This document shows positions 6,341-14,151 of a DNA stretch of 15,585 bases, one piece after another. The notes below the pieces were generated by a model. The model had not been told where the DNA came from, made no database searches, and worked only from the letters and a program-made list of their open reading frames with translations. The DNA comes from Gp1-AA122 sp035631655 (GTDB lineage Bacteria; Acidobacteriota; Terriglobia; Terriglobales; Acidobacteriaceae): assembly GCA_035631655.1 (NCBI GenBank), contig DASQIH010000295.1:1-15585 (forward strand), in the 5' to 3' direction. How positions within the stretch are numbered: the stretch's first letter is position 1; each line of letters begins with the position of its first letter. Position numbers and translations under genes: made by a program.

Positions 6341-6817
6341 ATGGCATCCGCTAAGGCTTTGTATTGGATAGTGTTAGGTGTTCTGGTTGTGTCTTTCGGA
6401 TCATCGAATACGGGCCGAAACTTGGCCTGCAAGGCCTCGACGGCCGTCGATCACCTGGTTAGCCGAAGCATGCCTTATGTTGGTGCGGTCGAGATGGCGC
6501 TGGGTCGAACCCAGGCTGGTTATGGACATTTGCAGGCGAACGCGGTGCGGGTGCAGGTTGAGCAAGCGCGGATGCAGGCTGCACAGGCTCGGTTGCAGGC
6601 GGAGATGGTGCGCGAGCAGTTGAAGCAGGCGGGGATGCTCAACGACGAGCGCTTCCTGGTCCTGAATCACAGGGTGGTGCCGGACGTCGTAGTCGACGGG
6701 CCAAATGTCAGAGTGAATGGCCAGGAGCGCGTGATTGTTTGCCCGCGGACCAGGGTGCACGTCACGATGCCAGACATCCCTGCTCCCCAGGTGAACGTCG
6801 TGCAGGATCCGATCTAG
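6341..6817 (+). CDS. Membrane-anchored coiled-coil protein of unknown function
   Basis: This 158-residue gene sits between murC and ftsQ. It starts at an ATG with GAGG 9 bases upstream and a matching promoter just before that. Residues about 5-21 form a hydrophobic helix (Y-W-I-V-L-G-V-L-V-V-S-F), probably a signal anchor or uncleaved signal peptide, so most of the protein should face the periplasm. Residues about 62-97 are a charged, Ala/Gln-rich segment with repeating V-E-Q-A-R-M-Q-A-A-Q-A-R-L-Q-A-E pattern, a likely coiled coil. The C-terminal 55 residues alternate valine with polar positions, suggesting beta strands, and hold one cysteine; another lies near residue 30. I recognise no named family. 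The topology recalls small bitopic divisome proteins such as FtsL or FtsB, but the long coiled coil and beta-like tail do not identify it as either. Confidence 0.75.
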   Translation: MASAKALYWIVLGVLVVSFGSSNTGRNLACKASTAVDHLVSRSMPYVGAVEMALGRTQAGYGHLQANAVRVQVEQARMQAAQARLQAEMVREQLKQAGMLNDERFLVLNHRVVPDVVVDGPNVRVNGQERVIVCPRTRVHVTMPDIPAPQVNVVQDPI

Positions 6818-6841
6818 GCTGGCTTCATTGTTCCTGTCGCC

Positions 6842-6875
6842 CAACGGCTGCGCAGTTTGCAGCCATTGTTTTTTT
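6842..6875 (+). terminator. Rho-independent terminator after the small membrane-protein gene
   Basis: CAA-c-GGCTGC (6842-6851) pairs with GCAGCC-a-TTG (6859-6868) around a 7-base loop, with one mismatch, and seven Ts follow immediately (6869-6875). It starts 24 bases after the upstream stop codon and would separate that gene from ftsQ. Confidence 0.75.
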
Positions 6876-6956
6876 GCCCGGCTATACGCCGACGCTACCT
6901 GTCCATCTGTGCAAAACGAGCCAAGTTTTCTCTATTCCCCACAATGCAAATGCAGT

Positions 6957-6962
6957 TATAGT
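6957..6962 (+). promoter_or_regulatory. Possible -10 element of the ftsQ-ftsA transcript
   Basis: TATAGT (five of six matches) lies 42 bases upstream of the ftsQ ATG, downstream of the terminator at 6842-6875. That terminator makes a separate ftsQ promoter necessary unless it leaks. The best -35 at 16-18 bases spacing is poor (TTCCCC), so support is weak. Confidence 0.3.
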
Positions 6963-7004
6963 GTATGGAACTGGCGATTCACTGACGACAATTGACCTGA
7001 GTTG

Positions 7005-8294
7005 ATGGCGCGGAAAGGAAATCCGACCATCTACGAGGAGGAGTTGTATTCCGCAGACGGGGTGGTGCGTCCCGACTACGACGACGCACGCCTGTTCGAC
7101 CTGGATGCGGATGAGGAGTCGCCGTTTCTGCGCGGTCAAAAGCGCGTCTCGGTTCGGCGTGGTTCGCTCCCGAAAAAAGCTGCCCATCGGTTGAAGTGGG
7201 CTGTGCTGGCGTTGGCTTTCATGGGCTTCGCGGGCATGGCTGCGGCGGGTCTCTACCGCTATGGCGAGCGCTCCTGGCGTTTTCGCCTTCAATCCAGCGA
7301 CGACATCGAGATTACCGGCACTCATAACGTGACCCGCGCACAGGTCATGGAAGTTTTAGGCGGCGACATCGGACGCAACATCTTCTTCGTTCCGCTGGCC
7401 CAACGAAAGACGCAACTCGAGCAGATTCCATGGGTAGAGTCGGCCAGCGTGATGCGCTTCATTCCCAGGCGGCTCAAAGTCGAAATTCACGAACGCACGC
7501 CGGTGGTATTTGCGCGCGTCGGCTCCCACATCGCGCTGATTGATGCGGGAGGAACTTTGATGGAACTGCCTGCGAGCGGGAAGGAGAAATATTCATTTCC
7601 GGTGATCAGCGGAACCAATAGCGGAGAGCCGCACTCCACGCGCGCCGCACGCATGAAGATTTACAACGAACTGGTGCGGCAGTTGGATGCAGGCGGTGGG
7701 CACTATTCGCAGGACTTGAGTGAAGTCGACCTCTCCGACCCTGAAGATGTGAAAGTAGTGGCTAACGATCCGCAGGGCGCGGTGCTGGTCCATCTCGGAT
7801 CCTCGAACTTTCTCGATCGCTACAAGGTTTATATGAGCCATGTGCGGGAGTGGCGGCGGCAGTTCGACAAGCTGGATTCAGTGGACCTGCGTTACGACCG
7901 GCAGATCATCGTCAATCCCGACCTGCGGGGGGTAGCGCGACCAGCCCCGCTTTCCGCAGCGACCGTACGCGTGGCCGCGGCAGCGGGAGTGAAGCCGGCG
8001 GCACTCATTGCTCATAGCAACCCGGTGAAGATTGGGCAGGCGCCCGCGAAGCCGATTGTGAAGCCAGCCGTGAAAAGAAAGGCCGCCAGACGGCAGAGGG
8101 CGCGCCATGCCGCCAGGAAACCGCCGCTCAACAACGCTGCGGCGAGGAGCGTGGCTGTGGCGCCGAAGACCAATACGGCGATTTCAAAACCTGCGGTACA
8201 AACGCTGCCGACCGCGATGAAGTCAGCAGCGAGTGGGGCGAAAGCAAGAAAGAAGCCGAGCCCAGCAATTCCTAAGGAGCAGGGAAACCAATAG
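7005..8294 (+). CDS. ftsQ: FtsQ, cell-division membrane protein with long basic tail
   Basis: FtsQ is a bitopic inner-membrane divisome protein that recruits FtsB and FtsL and acts mainly in the periplasm. The 429-residue protein has a charged cytoplasmic N-terminus (1-60), one membrane helix about 64-84 and a POTRA domain about 97-165 (D-I-E-I-T-G-T-H-N-V-T, then I-P-W-V-E-S-A-S-V and P-R-R-L-K-V-E-I-H-E-R-T-P). The FtsQ beta domain follows, ending near V-D-L-R-Y-D-R-Q-I-I-V. Residues 325-429 are an odd extension rich in Ala, Pro, Lys and Arg, with 22 basic and one acidic residue. The ATG at 7005 is used; a TTG lies one codon earlier. The Shine-Dalgarno is weak. The stop is two bases before ftsA, so the two are probably translationally coupled. 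Confidence 0.93.
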   Translation: MARKGNPTIYEEELYSADGVVRPDYDDARLFDLDADEESPFLRGQKRVSVRRGSLPKKAAHRLKWAVLALAFMGFAGMAAAGLYRYGERSWRFRLQSSDDIEITGTHNVTRAQVMEVLGGDIGRNIFFVPLAQRKTQLEQIPWVESASVMRFIPRRLKVEIHERTPVVFARVGSHIALIDAGGTLMELPASGKEKYSFPVISGTNSGEPHSTRAARMKIYNELVRQLDAGGGHYSQDLSEVDLSDPEDVKVVANDPQGAVLVHLGSSNFLDRYKVYMSHVREWRRQFDKLDSVDLRYDRQIIVNPDLRGVARPAPLSAATVRVAAAAGVKPAALIAHSNPVKIGQAPAKPIVKPAVKRKAARRQRARHAARKPPLNNAAARSVAVAPKTNTAISKPAVQTLPTAMKSAASGAKARKKPSPAIPKEQGNQ

Positions 8295-8296
8295 GC

Positions 8297-9517
8297 ATGG
8301 CAAATCCGTACGAGCACCTGTTGACGACAATCGATGTGGGCAGTGCGAAAACGTGCGCGCTGGTCGTGGAGGTCACGGACAGCGGCTTGCGCTATCGCGG
8401 GCACGGAGTCGCGGAATCGCATGGCTCGCGCAAGGGGGTCATTGTCGAACTGGACAAGGCGGTGGCGGCGATTCAACAGGCGGTCGAACATGCCGAAGAT
8501 GTGGCTGGGGCGCCGATCGAGCACGCGACCGTTGGCGTGGCGGGTGGACATGTGCGGGGGGTGAACAGCCAGGGCGGCATCAGTTTCGGGACGCGGGCGC
8601 GGGAGATTGCACGGGACGAAATCCGCCTGGCCGTGGATAAGGCGCGCGCGATTCCGTTGCCCGCCGACCGTGAGATGCTGCACCTGCTTCCGCAGGAGTT
8701 CATTCTCGACGATCAAAGTGGAATCCGGGATCCCTTGGGCATGATGGGCACGCGGCTGGAAGTGCGTGTACACATTGTGACCGCCGCTTCCAGCGCGACT
8801 CAGAATGTGGTCACGGCAGTGAACCGTGCAGGCGTTCACGTAGACGACACAGTGTTCGAGCCGTTGGCCTGTGCTGATTCGGTGCTGCGTTCGGATGAGC
8901 GCGAACTCGGCGTCTGCCTGGCGGATATAGGCGCTGGTTCCACGGACCTGATTATTTTTCAAGACGGCGCGGTTGCACACACGGGCGTGATTCCCGTGGG
9001 CGGCGATCATTTCACCAGCGATCTGTCGGTTGGTTTGTGTACCCCGGTTGCAGAAGCGGAAAAAATCAAACGCATATATGGCAACACGGTTGTGACGCTC
9101 ATTCCCGAGGGCAATGAGGTGGAAGTGCCCTCGGTGGGAGATCGGCCTTCCCGGCTGGTTCAGCAAAGGATGGTCGGAGAAATTCTGGAGCCGCGAGCGC
9201 GTGAGTTGTTTGAGTTGATGCGCGACAACCTGCGGCATGCTGGCATGCTCGACATCTGCGTGGGCGGAATTGTATTGAGCGGCGGGGCGTCGCGGCTGGC
9301 CGGCATTCTGGATGTTGCCGAATCCGTGTTGCGGCATCCGGTGCGGCTGGCGTGGCCATTGCCGATTCCCAAGATGCCCGCCGTTCTGGCTGAGCCAGAA
9401 TACGCGACTGTGCTGGGCATGGCTTTCTATGCTCATCGGGCGCGGATCGCCCGGGGGATACAGGACGAGCGGTGGAGCGCACGGTTGAAATCCATGTTTG
9501 CGCTGAAAGGGGCATAG
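8297..9517 (+). CDS. ftsA: FtsA, actin-like FtsZ membrane tether
   Basis: This actin-fold ATP-binding protein anchors FtsZ filaments to the inner membrane and recruits later division proteins. At 406 residues it is close to the usual 400-420. Visible actin-family motifs are the first phosphate loop (T-I-D-V-G-S-A-K-T) near the N-terminus, the second (D-I-G-A-G-S-T-D) in the middle and the adenosine motif (V-L-S-G-G-A-S-R-L) near the C-terminus. The FtsA-specific 1C domain lies between the first two, with L-L-P-Q-E-F-I-L-D and P-L-G-M-M-G-T-R-L. The last residues (W-S-A-R-L-K-S-M-F-A-L) form the amphipathic membrane-targeting helix. The start lies two bases after the ftsQ stop. AAGGAG at 8274-8279 is rather far upstream for a Shine-Dalgarno, which also fits coupling to ftsQ. 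Confidence 0.96.
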   Translation: MANPYEHLLTTIDVGSAKTCALVVEVTDSGLRYRGHGVAESHGSRKGVIVELDKAVAAIQQAVEHAEDVAGAPIEHATVGVAGGHVRGVNSQGGISFGTRAREIARDEIRLAVDKARAIPLPADREMLHLLPQEFILDDQSGIRDPLGMMGTRLEVRVHIVTAASSATQNVVTAVNRAGVHVDDTVFEPLACADSVLRSDERELGVCLADIGAGSTDLIIFQDGAVAHTGVIPVGGDHFTSDLSVGLCTPVAEAEKIKRIYGNTVVTLIPEGNEVEVPSVGDRPSRLVQQRMVGEILEPRARELFELMRDNLRHAGMLDICVGGIVLSGGASRLAGILDVAESVLRHPVRLAWPLPIPKMPAVLAEPEYATVLGMAFYAHRARIARGIQDERWSARLKSMFALKGA

Positions 9518-9589
9518 GGGGAGTTTCGAGTGTCGGGTGGGACAGGGAGGCTGAGAAGCGTAGAGGAAAAGCAGATTCCTGGCTTCGCT

Positions 9590-9690
9590 CGGAATGACAA
9601 GGATGTGGAACGGAATGACAAGAGTGTGGACGGAATGAGAAGAGCATGGAAGGAATGACGAGCGTGTGGAACTCGCAATGACAAGAGAGA
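9590..9690 (+). repeat. Degenerate 20-bp tandem repeat between ftsA and ftsZ
   Basis: About five adjacent copies of a 20-21 base unit start at 9590, 9611, 9631, 9651 and 9671. The consensus is close to CGGAATGACAAGAGTGTGGA; the last copy is only partly preserved. The first copy continues from TTCCTGGCTTCGCTCGGAATGAC, a common dispersed intergenic sequence whose reverse translation gives the spurious CHSERSQES peptide. The block lies inside the 222-base gap between ftsA and ftsZ, which contains no gene. Confidence 0.8.
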
Positions 9691-9739
9691 GAGACGATCC
9701 GGCAGGGCAGGTAACTAAATTCAGTGAACGGCGGTGGAT

Positions 9740-10963
9740 ATGAATAAGGATAAAGAAAACGGCATTCGCATCAGCTTCAACGAAGAGGCCCGCAACGACG
9801 CCAAGATCAAGGTCATCGGAGTGGGCGGGGGCGGCGGCAACGCGGTGAACCGCATGATTGATGCCGGCATGAAGGACATCGAGTTCGTAGTGGCCAATAC
9901 CGATCTGCAGGCGCTACGCATGTCGCGGGCTGCGGTGAAGATCCAGTTGGGCACCAAGCTCACCAGTGGCCTGGGTGCGGGGGCGAATCCCGAAGTCGGG
10001 CGCAAGGCGGCGCTCGAGGATTCGGAGAAAATCATTGAAGCACTCGAAGGTGCCGACATGGTTTTTGTCACTGCCGGGCTGGGGGGTGGGACCGGAACTG
10101 GGGCAGCTCCCATCATTGCTTCTTTGGCCAGCGAGATGGGCACGCTCACCGTTGCGGTCGTCACCAAGCCGTTTAACTTCGAAGGCAAGCGGCGCATGCA
10201 ACAGGCGGAACGCGGACTCTCGGACCTGATTGATTCGGTGGACACCACCATCGTCATCCCCAACGAGAAGCTGCTGGCCGTTGCGCAGGATGCCGGGTTC
10301 TTCGAGTCCTTCCGCGTGGCCGATGACATCTTGCGGCAAGGCGTGCAAGGGATCTCGGACATCATCACCATCCCGGGCATCATCAACCGCGATTTCGCCG
10401 ACGTAAAGGCGATCATGCAGGGGATGGGTTACGCAGTGATGGGCACGGCAGCGGCCAGCGGTTCACGGCGGGCCATCGAAGCGGCGCAGCGCGCGATTGC
10501 ATCGCCCTTGCTCGAAGCCGGGGCGATCGACGGGGCGCGGGGCATCCTGATCAACATCACCGGTTCGGCTTCGCTCAAGCTGACCGAAGTGAATGAGGCT
10601 TCCACCATCATTCAGAGCGCGGCGCATGAAGATGCCAACATCATTTTCGGGGCAGTGCTGGACGAGAAGATGAAAGACGCAGTGAAGATTACCGTGATCG
10701 CCACCGGGTTCAAAGATGCAGACATCGTGCGGCGGCGGCAGGAACAGGGGCGGTCTTCCTCATTCGTGTCGCGCGATCGCGGGCCCGAATTCGACGAACC
10801 GGAAGCGGAGCCAGCGCCGGAACCTCCTATGGTCATGGAACCGGCGGTGCAGACTACCCAGCTGGTGCCCTTGGACCCGGCGAGCGCCATGATGCCTCCT
10901 GCGATGCCGCAGGAGGACCTGGATGTTCCAGCATTTCTGCGGAAGCGCAATGATGTGATGTAA
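9740..10963 (+). CDS. ftsZ: FtsZ, tubulin-like cell-division GTPase
   Basis: FtsZ polymerises with GTP into the cytoplasmic ring that organises septum formation. At 407 residues it has the normal length. The N-terminal glycine-rich loop (V-G-V-G-G-G-G-G-N-A-V-N) at 26-37, the tubulin signature G-G-G-T-G-T-G at 115-121 and the T7 synergy loop N-R-D-F-A-D-V-K at 216-223, which completes the GTPase site of the neighbouring subunit, are all intact. A variable acidic and proline-rich linker of roughly 60 residues leads to the conserved C-terminal peptide (D-L-D-V-P-A-F-L-R-K-R), the docking site for FtsA. I prefer the ATG at 9740 to the GTG two codons upstream. The Shine-Dalgarno is poor. It is separated from ftsA by a repeat-filled gap, so it may be transcribed or processed separately. 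Confidence 0.97.
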   Translation: MNKDKENGIRISFNEEARNDAKIKVIGVGGGGGNAVNRMIDAGMKDIEFVVANTDLQALRMSRAAVKIQLGTKLTSGLGAGANPEVGRKAALEDSEKIIEALEGADMVFVTAGLGGGTGTGAAPIIASLASEMGTLTVAVVTKPFNFEGKRRMQQAERGLSDLIDSVDTTIVIPNEKLLAVAQDAGFFESFRVADDILRQGVQGISDIITIPGIINRDFADVKAIMQGMGYAVMGTAAASGSRRAIEAAQRAIASPLLEAGAIDGARGILINITGSASLKLTEVNEASTIIQSAAHEDANIIFGAVLDEKMKDAVKITVIATGFKDADIVRRRQEQGRSSSFVSRDRGPEFDEPEAEPAPEPPMVMEPAVQTTQLVPLDPASAMMPPAMPQEDLDVPAFLRKRNDVM

Positions 10964-10998
10964 CGAAGAGAAGAATTCACCGCCGAGATCGCCGGGAA

Positions 10999-11027
10999 CG
11001 CCGAGCGAGACTTCGGCGCGCTCGGCG
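10999..11027. terminator. Hairpin between convergent ftsZ and the minus-strand unit
   Basis: A perfect 9-bp stem (CGCCGAGCG at 10999-11007 with CGCTCGGCG at 11019-11027) with an 11-base loop starts 35 bases after the ftsZ stop and ends 9 bases before the stop of the convergent gene. There is no T-run on either strand, so termination is plausible only with help from Rho. The flanking CCGAGATCGCCGG words suggest it belongs to a dispersed repeat. Confidence 0.4.
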
Positions 11028-11036
11028 ATGGGGCTC

Positions 11037-11378
11037 TCACTTCGGCGATTTCGCCTGGTTCTGCTCCATTCGCAGTACGCGGCGCTCCATTTGATCAATC
11101 AGCACTCGCCACATATCAATCTCTAGCTGAAATTGATGATTGAGGGGTGAGGTGTTATTGCCCACGAAGGCCAGGTTCGTTTGCATCTGGCTGAGGAGGG
11201 CGCGCATTCTCTGCAGATCCGTTTTCATGGCCTCAATTTCCGGTCGATCCGCGTTCGGCTCAGAAGTCCTCGTGGCAGCCTTGGATGGAGGCGGCGATTC
11301 GTGTTGTGCGGCGACGAGGGGTGCCCAGCACAGAGTCGTCACAAACAGAGCAAGAAAACAAAAGCGGCAAATGAGCAT
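11037..11378 (-). CDS. Small secreted coiled-coil protein
   Basis: The start is the ATG at 11378, which has GGAGG four bases upstream on its strand; seven extra in-frame codons before it are probably not translated. The 113-residue product opens with a signal peptide (M-L-I-C-R-F-C-F-L-A-L-F, then an A-A-Q cleavage region near residue 26). A short Pro/Ser/Thr linker and a helical region of about 60 residues follow, with heptad-like spacing of Leu and Met (M-R-A-L-L-S-Q-M-Q, then M-W-R-V-L-I-D-Q-M-E-R-R-V). It should be periplasmic. The pattern matches a small hypothetical protein I associate with Acidobacteria, with no known function. It begins 23 bases after the stop of the barrel gene on the same strand, so the two probably form an operon. 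Confidence 0.8.
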   Translation of the reverse strand: MLICRFCFLALFVTTLCWAPLVAAQHESPPPSKAATRTSEPNADRPEIEAMKTDLQRMRALLSQMQTNLAFVGNNTSPLNHQFQLEIDMWRVLIDQMERRVLRMEQNQAKSPK

Positions 11379-11401
11379 AGGTCCTCCAAAGGGGTGCAAT
11401 C

Positions 11402-13714
11402 CTATCGGCGGATCAGGTAGCTGAGCTTCACGAAAAACTGCCGCCCATCATTAATAAAGCCATTGCTGCGGGCCAGACCCATGCCGTTTGGGTCGCACTG
11501 GAAGGAACCCGGGACGCGGTTGCAAAGGCCAGGGATGAGATTCTCCAGGTTGCTGTTATAGCCCACGTACACGGCCGTACCGGGATGCACCAGATAGGTG
11601 ATCAGGAAGTCGAAGTTGAGATTCTTGGTGGTATTCAAGGAACTGTACTGGCCGTTAGCCAGCAGTCCGTTGTATTGAGTGATGACGCGCAGGGACAGGG
11701 CGGGAGTGAACTGGTAATTCCACTTCGAACGAATGATGTGATTGTTGAACACCGCATGATTAACAGTCCCATTGCGGACGCGGTCGAGAATGTAAGTGTT
11801 GTCGATTTGGAGGTGCGTAGTCGGTTTCAGGGTCATGGTTTGCGTGATGGCGGTTTCATCGCCGGTGATGGGCAGTTGACCACTGCGAACATCAATGAGC
11901 ACGACACCGTCCCGGATGATTTGAGTATTGAAGGTCAGGGTTCGCCACGGGCTGCCCTTGAAGACAAAGCCGACGAGATCTTGAACAAACTTGCGATTGC
12001 CGGGCAAGCCGGGGAAATCCACTGGACGCAGGACATCGGTTTCATATGCGACGATTGGTGCGATAACCACGTTGGGCCGGAAGTCCCAGGCCCAATCGAA
12101 GTTGTAGACCTGCTGGACGGGGACACCGTTGTGGTCCCAACGATTGCGAACCTGCAACTCCGGGCCGTAGAGAATCAGGTGCCTGCCTTCCGGTCGCCAA
12201 TAGAAATGGTAGTACTGGCTCACACTGCGGATGTCGGTCCGCGGAACAAAGCCGACTTCGGTGCGGAAATCCGGCGTGATGTCTTGTAACACCATCTCGT
12301 AGTAGAAGCGCCGTCCTTTGCCGTCGAGGGCAGCTTCGTGGTTCTGACCGAATAGATAGCCGAGATTCGGATCAGAGGTAGAACTCACCACGCCGCGATA
12401 CCACGACGTCCAATTCTTGCCCAACCGGAAGCTGGCATCGAACCCGCCCACACGATTGAAGGAGCCATTGAATTCGCGGTCGGTGTAAATCGTCCCGATA
12501 CTGTTCTGCTGGCCAAAATCATGGCTAACGCGACCAACTGCGAAATAAGCACGTTTGCCGCTGAGGGGACTAAAGTCGGGAACGGTTAGACCGGGAGAGC
12601 GGTCGTCGGCAACAAAGAAGCCGAGATTCCAGGGGCCTTGCTTGCCGGTAAGGCGACTGCCGAAGGTAGGCGCGGCAATGCGCCGGGTGAAGAGCAGCCG
12701 CGAGCGATCGAAAACTCCGCTGTTGGTGTCGCCGAAGAAGTTGGAATTCTCCAAGAAGAACGGACGCTTCTCGGGGAAAAAGACTTCGAAGCGCTGATTG
12801 ACCGTGTTCTGCGGCTCGTCGGACTCGACTTGAGCGAAATCGGGGTTGATGGTTGTATCGAGCACAAGGCAGTCGCGGAACACTATCTTGGAGTCCAGGC
12901 CTGCCTTGCCTTGGGCATTGATCTGGTCGAAGCGCGGTTGTATGGGATCGCGAGTGTCCAATGCGCGGAAGTTACGGAAGGAGGCATAGGGGATGAACTG
13001 GAGGTTCCGGCCGGGCGAGACTTCCTCAAAGCCGGTAATGGTGCCTTCCTGGTTAAGCCGGCCCGAGATCCGGCTGGAGACGCGCGGCCAGAAATCCCCT
13101 TCATCATTGCGCGCGATGTAGCGCATGAAGGTGGCGCCCCACACCTGACCGTTGACGGGACGGAAGCGAAGGCTGCGGAAGGGAATCGACATCCAGATCA
13201 GAAAGCCTTGCTCGTTCACCTCAGCCCGAGAATCCCATACTGTGTCGAACGAGTAGTCGGCACCTCCATCTTCTGACCACAGGGCGTCGGCCTGCACGCC
13301 GCGCGGGTTCACGTCGAAGAGGAAGCCGTGGCGCTGGTCGTGGAAAGTATCGAGTGTGAGTTCCACGTAATCGTCGTCCGGCGGGGTAACGGCTTCACGC
13401 CTGGTCAAATGCCCGCGCATGGCGCCCAGGTTCTTGTCCCAACAGACCCAGATAACGTAGAGATTTGCCGAGTCGTAACCGAGGTAAACGTCAGTGCGCT
13501 GCGTGCCCGGCTGGCCGTCGGAGGGGTATTGCTGGATGAATCCGTCCACCTTGGCCAGCTGGGTTGCGCTGCCGTGCGGAGTCATGCTCTCGAAATCCCG
13601 CAGCAGCGGCGGAGTGAATACCCGCGGAATTTGGATGTTTCCCGCAGCAAACGCAGCCGGAGCACTTAGCAAGCAGAGAAGAAGGACGCAGCGCATCTTC
13701 AGGGACATGTGCAT
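11402..13714 (-). CDS. DUF5916/CBM9-like outer-membrane barrel protein
   Basis: This 770-residue exported protein starts with a signal peptide (K-M-R-C-V-L-L-L-C-L-L-S-A-P-A-A-F-A-A). The start is uncertain among ATGs at 13714, 13708 and 13696; none has a good Shine-Dalgarno, and a GTG at 13780 seems too early. Residues about 30-210 look like the CBM9-like sugar-binding-type domain of this family (V-Y-L-G-Y-D-S-A-N-L-Y-V, D-D-D-Y-V-E-L-T-L-D-T-F-H-D, W-M-S-I-P-F-R-S-L-R-F). The remainder is the DUF5916 region with F-F-P-E-K-R-P-F-F-L-E-N, N-P-D-F-A-Q-V-E-S-D and many alternating beta strands, probably an outer-membrane barrel. It ends in a strand-like F-F-V-K-L-S-Y-L. Such proteins are common in Acidobacteria and Bacteroidetes; the substrate is unknown. 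Confidence 0.85.
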   Translation of the reverse strand: MHMSLKMRCVLLLCLLSAPAAFAAGNIQIPRVFTPPLLRDFESMTPHGSATQLAKVDGFIQQYPSDGQPGTQRTDVYLGYDSANLYVIWVCWDKNLGAMRGHLTRREAVTPPDDDYVELTLDTFHDQRHGFLFDVNPRGVQADALWSEDGGADYSFDTVWDSRAEVNEQGFLIWMSIPFRSLRFRPVNGQVWGATFMRYIARNDEGDFWPRVSSRISGRLNQEGTITGFEEVSPGRNLQFIPYASFRNFRALDTRDPIQPRFDQINAQGKAGLDSKIVFRDCLVLDTTINPDFAQVESDEPQNTVNQRFEVFFPEKRPFFLENSNFFGDTNSGVFDRSRLLFTRRIAAPTFGSRLTGKQGPWNLGFFVADDRSPGLTVPDFSPLSGKRAYFAVGRVSHDFGQQNSIGTIYTDREFNGSFNRVGGFDASFRLGKNWTSWYRGVVSSTSDPNLGYLFGQNHEAALDGKGRRFYYEMVLQDITPDFRTEVGFVPRTDIRSVSQYYHFYWRPEGRHLILYGPELQVRNRWDHNGVPVQQVYNFDWAWDFRPNVVIAPIVAYETDVLRPVDFPGLPGNRKFVQDLVGFVFKGSPWRTLTFNTQIIRDGVVLIDVRSGQLPITGDETAITQTMTLKPTTHLQIDNTYILDRVRNGTVNHAVFNNHIIRSKWNYQFTPALSLRVITQYNGLLANGQYSSLNTTKNLNFDFLITYLVHPGTAVYVGYNSNLENLIPGLCNRVPGSFQCDPNGMGLARSNGFINDGRQFFVKLSYLIRR

Positions 13715-14151
13715 TCGGAACTTACGAATACAGATACGATGACTACCCCGAGAAGGTTTACGACACCAGGGTGCAGGCACAGAGTGTTTGACCCGCTAGG
13801 CCGCAAAAAGTGAGTCAGAGATTCTGGACGCAAGTTGGTCTTTTGGAAAGACGGTCCGTCTCGGTTGGGTAAGAAAAGATTTGCACAGCCTAGGGGTGCC
13901 TTCCGAGTAACCCGTCTGCAATTACCAAAGGGCCATGGTCATCCGGCAACGCAGGGGTAAGTGCTTGCATCTGATGGTACTTACGTATGTAGCTGTGCAT
14001 TTTTGCGACGAGCAGTTTGTCCTTGCGAAAAAAACCGCAACTCTCTTACTATCGAAGAAGTTGCAGGCAGTCTGGTTGTGGCGACAACCGGAGTGGAAGC
14101 TGGCTTGCACTAATAATTCAGGTTAACTCCGGGGATAGGTGCAAGGGAGTG
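13715..14151. other. Divergent intergenic region with inverted repeats
   Basis: These 437 bases separate two divergent genes and should hold promoters for both. Palindromic elements are AGACGG-t-CCGTCT (13849-13861), with a further CCGTCT at 13912-13917; GTAAGT and ACTTAC arms (13957-13962 and 13979-13984); and a GGTTGT (GGCG) ACAACC hairpin (14074-14089). I compared it by eye with the c-di-GMP riboswitch consensus and could not support a match. No gene is seen. Confidence 0.5.

Noticed and set aside
8012..9436. Long minus-strand open frame opposite ftsA
   Set aside because: It is the antisense shadow of ftsQ and ftsA in high-GC DNA; the plus strand has clear family motifs and the minus translation is His/Arg-rich without domain features.
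9433..9684. Minus-strand frames giving S-F-R-S and C-H-S-E-R-S-Q-E-S peptides
   Set aside because: This peptide pattern is a known by-product of translating a dispersed intergenic repeat; the stretch is a tandem repeat, not a gene.
9590..9690. Possible CRISPR array
   Set aside because: The units are adjacent with no spacers, only 20 bases long and diverged; no cas gene is present.
11585..12289. Plus-strand open frame opposite the DUF5916 gene
   Set aside because: It mirrors the barrel gene. The minus strand has the signal peptide and family motifs, and there is no ribosome binding site for the plus frame.
13800..13950. Possible c-di-GMP (GEMM) riboswitch before the transpeptidase gene
   Set aside because: GGACGCAA resembles one conserved piece, but the upstream GGCAAACC and GAAA loop and the required pairings are not present in order.
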